Origin: Candidatus Woesearchaeota archaeon
GTDB lineage: Archaea > Nanobdellota > Nanobdellia > Woesearchaeales > GW2011-AR4
Direction of reading: 5' to 3'
NCBI GenBank assembly: GCA_018303185.1
Contig: JAGVYR010000070.1
Location: 1 to 40,993, forward strand
DNA length: 40,993 nt
The notes under the pieces were generated by a model, which searched no databases, was not told where the DNA came from, and saw nothing but the letters and a program-made list of their open reading frames with translations. Positions within the stretch are counted from its first letter, which is position 1. The number at the start of each line of letters is the position of its first letter. Below are positions 35,689-40,993 of this stretch, piece by piece. Both the position numbers and the translations under genes were made by a program.

Positions 35689-36036
35689 TTACTTGCTCTT
35701 TGTTATGTCCCAGATCGCCCTCAAAGCCACGATTGCGGCTCCTGGAGCAACGAAAACAACTACTCCGTTAAGGAAAGTTGGGACTATTGTGCCTACTGCC
35801 GGTATCTCGCTAAGTATTGCGCTTAGTGAGGAAGCGCCGACAACAAAGGCAATTCCTGCAACAAGGAATGAGTTAACTTCTTTGTCAACCACATTAAGCA
35901 GCCCTACTACAATGCCTAATGCTCCTAAAATAAGCACTGTGGTTGTGCTTAGTGCCCCTGCCCATACAGAAGCAATTACTGCTATAACAAGGCCTGCATA
36001 GAAAGCCCATACTCCTACTTGGTCCATTTTCATCAT
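35689..36036 (-). CDS. Small polytopic membrane protein
   Basis: 115 aa, four hydrophobic segments; own promoter region upstream. Confidence 0.75.
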   Translation of the reverse strand: MMKMDQVGVWAFYAGLVIAVIASVWAGALSTTTVLILGALGIVVGLLNVVDKEVNSFLVAGIAFVVGASSLSAILSEIPAVGTIVPTFLNGVVVFVAPGAAIVALRAIWDITKSK

Positions 36037-36152
36037 TGTTCATTACACCCCCTATTTTAGGTTTTAATTCAATATAAAAATAAATTTCAGCTTATAAATA
36101 TTGCGAAAGTGTTTATATACTGGTTTTTATCATTCGGTGCTTCAAAAACTGG

Positions 36153-37865
36153 TTATTTTAGGGTTTGAAGAAACCGCTTCAGCGGCAAAGTGTTAGCTAT
36201 ATTTTTGCCTTCAGCCCACCCTCTCCTTGCGGTTGCAATCCCAAATTTAATGTTTGAAAGCTGCTCTGCTGAATGTGCATCTGTGCTTATCACTAATTTG
36301 ACGCCTACCTTTACAGCAACACGCACATTCACATCATTCAAATCAAGCCTTTCAGGGGAAGAATTTATTTCAAGCAGGGTTTTTGTTTCTTTTGCCTTAT
36401 CAAAAATCTTTGCCATATCAATATCATAAGGCGGCCTCTCATTTATTTTCCTGCCCGTAGGATGCCCTATGATGTCAACATGCTCACTTTCCATAGCTTT
36501 GACGAGCCTTTCAGTCATCTTATCCTTGGGATTTTTCAGCCCTGAATGGACAGATGCAACAACAACATCCATTCCTTTAAGGGCGGAATTGGGCATATCT
36601 AATCTTCCGGCAGAAGTTATATTTACTTCAGTGCCTTTCAGCACTGTTATTCCTTCCATCTTTTTATTCAGTTTGTCAATCTCTTTCCATTGCTGCCTTA
36701 TTCTCTTCTCGTCCAAAGCTCCTGCAATCTCAAGTCCGCCTGAATGGTCAGTTACGCAGATATATTCATGCCCTAATGCTTTTGCAGCCAATGCCATCTC
36801 TTCAATTGAATTTGCGCCATCACTCCATACAGAATGCATTTGTAAATCTCCTTTAATATCCCTGTAGCCTACAATCTTCGGCAGCTTTCCTTTCATTGCC
36901 ACATCAATCTCGCCTTCATCTTCCCTCAGCTCAGGCTCTATATAAGGCAGCTCAAGTTTCTTGTAACAGTCCTTTTCTGTTTTTGAAGCGAGCAGCTTGT
37001 TCGTTTTCTTGTCAAAAACGCCATACTCAGAAAGCTTCATTCCTTTTTTTATCGCAATCTTCCTTAGTTCTATATTATGCTGCTGGCTGCCTGTAAAATA
37101 CAGCAAAGCGGAGCCCCATAACTTATCCCCAATAACTCTTAAATCTACTTGAATCCCGTCTTCAAGAATTATTGAGCTTTTTGTATCCCCTTTAGCAAGT
37201 ATTTTTGATATATTCTGAAGTGAAGTGAAAAAATCCATTATCTTCCCCGGATTCTTGGAAGAAACAAGGATATCAATGTCGCCTATAGTCTCTTTCATTC
37301 TCCTTAAGGAGCCCGCAACCTCAATGTTTTGAATTTCTTTCAATGCCAAAAGCTTTTCTTTAATGTTTCCGGCAGCTATAAGCGCCTGCCCGAGAAGGTG
37401 CCTTTCTCCTGTATGCTTTGCAAATTCAATTCCTTTCAGGATGTTCTGCTCAACCTTCTCCCCAAGCCCTTCAATACTCCTTATTTTTCCTTCTTTAGCT
37501 GCCTTCTCAAGCTCTTTTATGTTTTTGACATTAAGCTGCCTGTAGAGCTTCATTATTGTTTTTGGGCCAAGGCCTGAAATCCTGTCCAGCTCTTCCAAAT
37601 TCACAGGCACTTCTTTCTTCAGTTGTCCAAGATACGCCAGCTTCCCTGTATCCAGAAATTCAGTTACTTTCTCAGTTATTGCCTTTCCCACTCCCGGGAT
37701 TTCACCAAGCCTGCCCTGCCTCTTTATCTCTTCAATATCCTCGCTCAGTCCTTCAATGACCAAAGCAGCTTTCCTGTATGCCCTTATCTTGAATACAATA
37801 TCGTCTTTAATTTCAAGATAGTCAGCAATCCTGTTCAGCAAGGCAGAGACTTCGTGGTTTTTCAT
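36153..37865 (-). CDS. polX: Family X DNA polymerase with PHP domain
   Basis: HhH region, GSLRRMKETIGDIDILVSS, FTGSQQHNIELRKIA, PHP motifs DLQMHSVWSDG, TDHSG, DAHS. Confidence 0.95.
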   Translation of the reverse strand: MKNHEVSALLNRIADYLEIKDDIVFKIRAYRKAALVIEGLSEDIEEIKRQGRLGEIPGVGKAITEKVTEFLDTGKLAYLGQLKKEVPVNLEELDRISGLGPKTIMKLYRQLNVKNIKELEKAAKEGKIRSIEGLGEKVEQNILKGIEFAKHTGERHLLGQALIAAGNIKEKLLALKEIQNIEVAGSLRRMKETIGDIDILVSSKNPGKIMDFFTSLQNISKILAKGDTKSSIILEDGIQVDLRVIGDKLWGSALLYFTGSQQHNIELRKIAIKKGMKLSEYGVFDKKTNKLLASKTEKDCYKKLELPYIEPELREDEGEIDVAMKGKLPKIVGYRDIKGDLQMHSVWSDGANSIEEMALAAKALGHEYICVTDHSGGLEIAGALDEKRIRQQWKEIDKLNKKMEGITVLKGTEVNITSAGRLDMPNSALKGMDVVVASVHSGLKNPKDKMTERLVKAMESEHVDIIGHPTGRKINERPPYDIDMAKIFDKAKETKTLLEINSSPERLDLNDVNVRVAVKVGVKLVISTDAHSAEQLSNIKFGIATARRGWAEGKNIANTLPLKRFLQTLK

Positions 37866-37973
37866 CGTTTTTGATTTGTTTTGGGATTATTTAATCTTTT
37901 CTCAGAAAAATTGAAATCATTTAGTAATGGTAAAAATTATAAAGCCAATGTTTAAAGAGCATATCCTATTACG

Positions 37974-38744
37974 ATGGGATTGGTTCACAAATATGATTCC
38001 GCTCAGGCGGCTGAATATTGCATAAGCAGGGGGCATTTTCTTAGATCAGCTGGCTTAGCTGCTTTAGGGATGGCTGTGTTTCCAGATAACACTCTGGAGT
38101 CTTTTGCTTCCAGCAAACCAAAATATGTAAAAATGGTAAGCAATGGCAGCGTAGGAGTGCAATTCTATAGCAAAAGAATTAGCGATAACTATGCAAAACA
38201 ATTCGACTGGGCAAAAGACGTGGATAAGAAAGGCTCAAAGCTTGGCAGGGGGTCAGGAAGCTATGCAGATATGGGAAATGCGGCCGGAAAGCCCGACAAT
38301 AAAGAAATAGCGCTGGGTTTTGGAGGCTACATTAAAGCTGAATTTGAAGGACCCATAATTGTAAAAGGGATTCCCGGACAGTTTGATCTGGCAGTAAGGA
38401 AAGGGAACAGCCACCTTGAAAATTTTTTAGTTGCGCTTGGAATTAAGCCTAATGCAGAATATCCGGATGGATTTAGGGAAGTGGGAATTTTCAGGAGAAG
38501 CCTTGATTTTTATTATAGTTCGCCAATGTCACAAAGCGCAGAACATCCTCTGCCCATGGAATTTAAAGACTCGAGAGACATTATTTTCATAAGATGCAGG
38601 CCGGATTTGAAAGGAATTTATTATTCTGTGCTGGTCATGGACATAGAAAATGAGGGTAAAGGCCACGCATTCCAGAATTCTCCCAATGCTGGGCCCGAAA
38701 TAGATGCGATAGGCGCCAATTTGCATCGCAGGTTATCCATCTAG
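37974..38744 (+). CDS. Predicted exported protein, degenerate Tat-like signal
   Basis: SRGHFLRSAGLAALGMAVFP; ALGFGGYIKAEFEGPIIVKGIPGQFDLAV resembles bacterial surface-protein segments. Confidence 0.65.
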   Translation: MGLVHKYDSAQAAEYCISRGHFLRSAGLAALGMAVFPDNTLESFASSKPKYVKMVSNGSVGVQFYSKRISDNYAKQFDWAKDVDKKGSKLGRGSGSYADMGNAAGKPDNKEIALGFGGYIKAEFEGPIIVKGIPGQFDLAVRKGNSHLENFLVALGIKPNAEYPDGFREVGIFRRSLDFYYSSPMSQSAEHPLPMEFKDSRDIIFIRCRPDLKGIYYSVLVMDIENEGKGHAFQNSPNAGPEIDAIGANLHRRLSI

Positions 38745-38788
38745 ATTTTTCCAAAACCTTAATATAACCGCTGTTCTTTGATTCCATA

Positions 38789-39574
38789 ATGCAACTCTGG
38801 CTCGACTTGCTCATTGTATTCATTCTCGGCCTGATAACAGCATTAGCCACAGGCCTTGGGGCGCTGCCTTTCTTCTTTGTAAAGCAATTGAAGCCTAAAT
38901 GGAACAGCTGGCTTTACGGAAGCGCAATAGGGATAATGCTTTCTGCCTCCATAATAGGCCTCATTCCGGAAGGGATAAAGGTAGGCGGCTCCGGGCAGTA
39001 TTCATTCCTCAGCTTTCAGGTGTCAAGGGCGGTTGCGGAAGTTTCCCTTGGGATTTTGATAGGCCTTATTTTCATTATCCTTGCCAATAGGCTTCTTCCC
39101 TCCCATAACCACTACTACAAATCCCTTATAGGCTATGATTCCAAAGCCCTTTTCATAACCATAAGCACATTGACGATCCACAGCTTTCCCGAGGGCTTTG
39201 CAGTCGGCACAGCCTATGCTGGCGATTTCAGGCTTGCCCTTCTGATATTCATCGCAATCTCAGTCCACAACATTCCCGAAGGGGTTTCTGTCTCAATTCC
39301 GTTGGCAGCTAAAGGCGCTTCAAAGTGGAAGATGGTGTGGCTCTCTGTTTTCACTTCACTGCCCCAGCCAATAGGTGCAGTAATCGCTTTCCTACTTGTG
39401 CAATGGATACACCCTCTGCTGCCCATATCCTTCGGCTTCGCTGCAGGAGCTATGATAACAATGGTTGCATGGAACATGATACCTGAAACATGGAAGCTGA
39501 ATCACAGGTGGCATTCAGCCTCGGGCTTTCTTGCCGGTTTTATGCTGATGTGGCTGATGATATTGTATATCTAA
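38789..39574 (+). CDS. ZIP family metal transporter
   Basis: TIHSFPEGFAVG, SVHNIPEGVSVSIPL motifs. Confidence 0.93.
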   Translation: MQLWLDLLIVFILGLITALATGLGALPFFFVKQLKPKWNSWLYGSAIGIMLSASIIGLIPEGIKVGGSGQYSFLSFQVSRAVAEVSLGILIGLIFIILANRLLPSHNHYYKSLIGYDSKALFITISTLTIHSFPEGFAVGTAYAGDFRLALLIFIAISVHNIPEGVSVSIPLAAKGASKWKMVWLSVFTSLPQPIGAVIAFLLVQWIHPLLPISFGFAAGAMITMVAWNMIPETWKLNHRWHSASGFLAGFMLMWLMILYI

Positions 39575-40011
39575 AAAAAATCCTTCAGGCTTTTGCTCCC
39601 ATTTAAAAATTTTTCAGCCTTCTCCAAAATGCTTTTGGAATTTTTAAAAGTTAATCTTTCCAAAGCTTCCCTGTAAGCCAGCCATTCAAAGCCTATGTGC
39701 TCAAATGAAATCTTAACTTCTTTTTCTTCTGTCCTTGCAATGAAAAAAACAACTTCCTTGCTAAAAGCCTTGCCTTCAAACTTGTAGAAATAATGGATGC
39801 TTTCCCTGAAAACCGGCAGGATTTCAATCTTTCCAATGCCGGCCTCTTCTTTCACTTCTCTTTTGGCAGTATCCTTTTCGCTTTCTCCTGCTTCAATATG
39901 CCCTTTGGGAAAATCCCAATGGCCGCCTTCATAGTGCAATAATAAGTAAAGCCTTTCCCTGTCCTGCCTGTACAGGACAGCGCCTGCGCTCTTTTCTTTC
40001 TCCATTTTCAA
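39571..40011 (-). CDS. NUDIX hydrolase
   Basis: GHIEAGESEKDTAKREVKEEAGI Nudix box. Confidence 0.93.
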   Translation of the reverse strand: MKMEKEKSAGAVLYRQDRERLYLLLHYEGGHWDFPKGHIEAGESEKDTAKREVKEEAGIGKIEILPVFRESIHYFYKFEGKAFSKEVVFFIARTEEKEVKISFEHIGFEWLAYREALERLTFKNSKSILEKAEKFLNGSKSLKDFF

Positions 40012-40071
40012 TGTAAAAAAGGCATTTTAAATAAAGTTTATCTTTATACAAAGTAAAGTTTTCATGTTTCA

Positions 40072-40224
40072 GCCGCACGCCACCACAAAGGCGGCTGATT
40101 CGGCATCCCGGATGGAGCAACCCCTGCCTCATCAGCGCCGGTGTGGCGTGCGGCGAAGCAGGGATTCCAAAGGAATGCCGAGCAGGTTTTCGCAGAAAAC
40201 CGTCGCACCGCCATAGCCGGTGCT
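40072..40224 (+). ncRNA. Candidate GC-rich structured ncRNA of unknown class
   Basis: GCCGCACGCCAC (40072-40083)/GTGGCGTGCGGC (40143-40154), inner GGCGGCTGAT/ATCAGCGCC, then ATTCC-GGAAT, GGTTTTC-GAAAACC, GCACCG-CGGTGC hairpins; TATA ctttataca ~25 nt upstream; T-rich end. Confidence 0.6.
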
Positions 40225-40339
40225 TTATATCTCAATAAAGTTTCCAACATTCCGCTTTCATTTATATAATTTATATATTTATTAAGCCCTGTATCCTGAA
40301 AAAAAGCAAAGATTTATATATTAGTATTCCTAAGGAAGG

Positions 40340-40440
40340 TTATAAGTCCCTAGTAAGGAATGGCAGTTTCTGGGCTTAATTGAAGCGAAAGAGGCATTCC
40401 TTGATATGTCCATCTGATTGGGCTAAAAGAGGGGGGTGTA
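40340..40440 (+). ncRNA. Candidate hairpin ncRNA upstream of tfe
   Basis: TATA gatttatatatt (~40311-40322); stem AAGGAATG/CATTCCTT with inner TTTC/GAAA and GCTT/AAGC; no long ORF. Confidence 0.45.
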
Positions 40441-40526
40441 GGTTGAAAAAGAGCCAAAATAGGCTGTATTATTCAATTTGCGCCAAAAATAACATTTAAA
40501 AGAAAACAACGAGGTAAAAAGGCAAA

Positions 40527-40993
40527 ATGAAGGTAACAAACACAAAAATTTTTGAGACAGTAAAGGAAGTTATTGGGGAAGATTCTGTGAAGATAGTTGA
40601 GTTCATAAAGGACAAGAAAAACATCTCTGATTTCAAGATAGCGGAGAAGACTTCTACGGACATTCACCAGACAAGGAACATTCTGTACAGGCTTTACAAC
40701 CACAACCTTGTCACTTACTACAGGAAGAAAGACAGGCAGAAAGGATGGTACATAAGCTACTGGACTTTCAACAGGAAGAGGGTCAAGGACATCATGTCCA
40801 ACCTCAAGGAAGAGAAGCTCCAGAGGTATGGAGACAGGCTTAAGAATGAAGAGGCAAATAAAGACTTGTTTTATATGTGCCCTAATGCATGTGTCCGTGT
40901 TAATTTTGACAAGGCGACTGACCTTGAATTCAGGTGCCCTGAATGCGGAAACATACTTAACCATCAGGATAACACAAAGACAATTGATTTCCT
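40527..40993 (+). CDS. tfe: Transcription factor E alpha subunit, cut by window edge
   Basis: N-terminal winged-helix region; C-terminal zinc ribbon CPNACVRVNFDKATDLEFRCPECGNIL. Confidence 0.93.
   Translation, partial: MKVTNTKIFETVKEVIGEDSVKIVEFIKDKKNISDFKIAEKTSTDIHQTRNILYRLYNHNLVTYYRKKDRQKGWYISYWTFNRKRVKDIMSNLKEEKLQRYGDRLKNEEANKDLFYMCPNACVRVNFDKATDLEFRCPECGNILNHQDNTKTIDF

Noticed and set aside
40072-40224. RNase P RNA or SRP RNA
   Set aside because: Too short for RNase P; lacks the GGAAAGTCC-type and SRP helix 8 GGAAGCAGC-type signatures
40340-40440. H/ACA guide RNA
   Set aside because: No clear ACA box at the right distance after the basal stem and no convincing K-turn G-A tandem
40473-40964. 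163-aa minus-strand ORF
   Set aside because: Antisense to tfe, which has clear winged-helix and zinc-ribbon sequence
1-40993. CRISPR arrays, rRNA operons, prophage structural genes
   Set aside because: None seen: no regular short repeat/spacer arrays, no rRNA-like conserved segments, no capsid, terminase or integrase motifs

Overview
This 41 kb window is densely coded and archaeal in character: TFE alpha subunit, archaeal translin, Era-like GTPase/DUF2073/DUF2072 set, HerA and Mre11, GatCAB, archaeal TATA boxes about 25 nt upstream of leaderless ATGs, and a tRNA intron with a bulge-helix-bulge. The mix of short archaeal-type genes and bacterial-type AspRS, GAPDH and PolX suggests a DPANN lineage (Woesearchaeota/Pacearchaeota-like), which is inference. 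About 50 CDS are supported. The main non-coding signals are: (1) a family of structured repetitive elements with a ~118-nt core (copies near 551-668, 5065-5182 and 12705-12823, plus derivatives at 4128-4201 and 25996-26023). One copy (533-697) has perfect 15-bp terminal inverted repeats and a perfect 9-bp flanking direct repeat, i.e. MITE-like; (2) a GC-rich multi-hairpin ncRNA candidate at 40072-40224 with a TATA box at the right distance, and a second hairpin RNA candidate at about 40340-40440; (3) a tRNA-Thr(UGU) with a 13-nt BHB intron, a non-canonical D/T-loop elbow and a self-complementary leader hairpin that repeats the tRNA 5' end; (4) a conserved-looking cluster of coiled-coil and polytopic membrane proteins (3676-7055) whose upstream region is an array of competing hairpins. 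Also present are a decayed VapC beside an intact antitoxin, a MNT/HepT pair, a transglutaminase-fold protein with Cys->Ser at the nucleophile position, an orphan pair of lycopene-cyclase-domain proteins and a truncated DUF5678-linked ORF. No homology search or folding program was run. All family names come from motif recognition.
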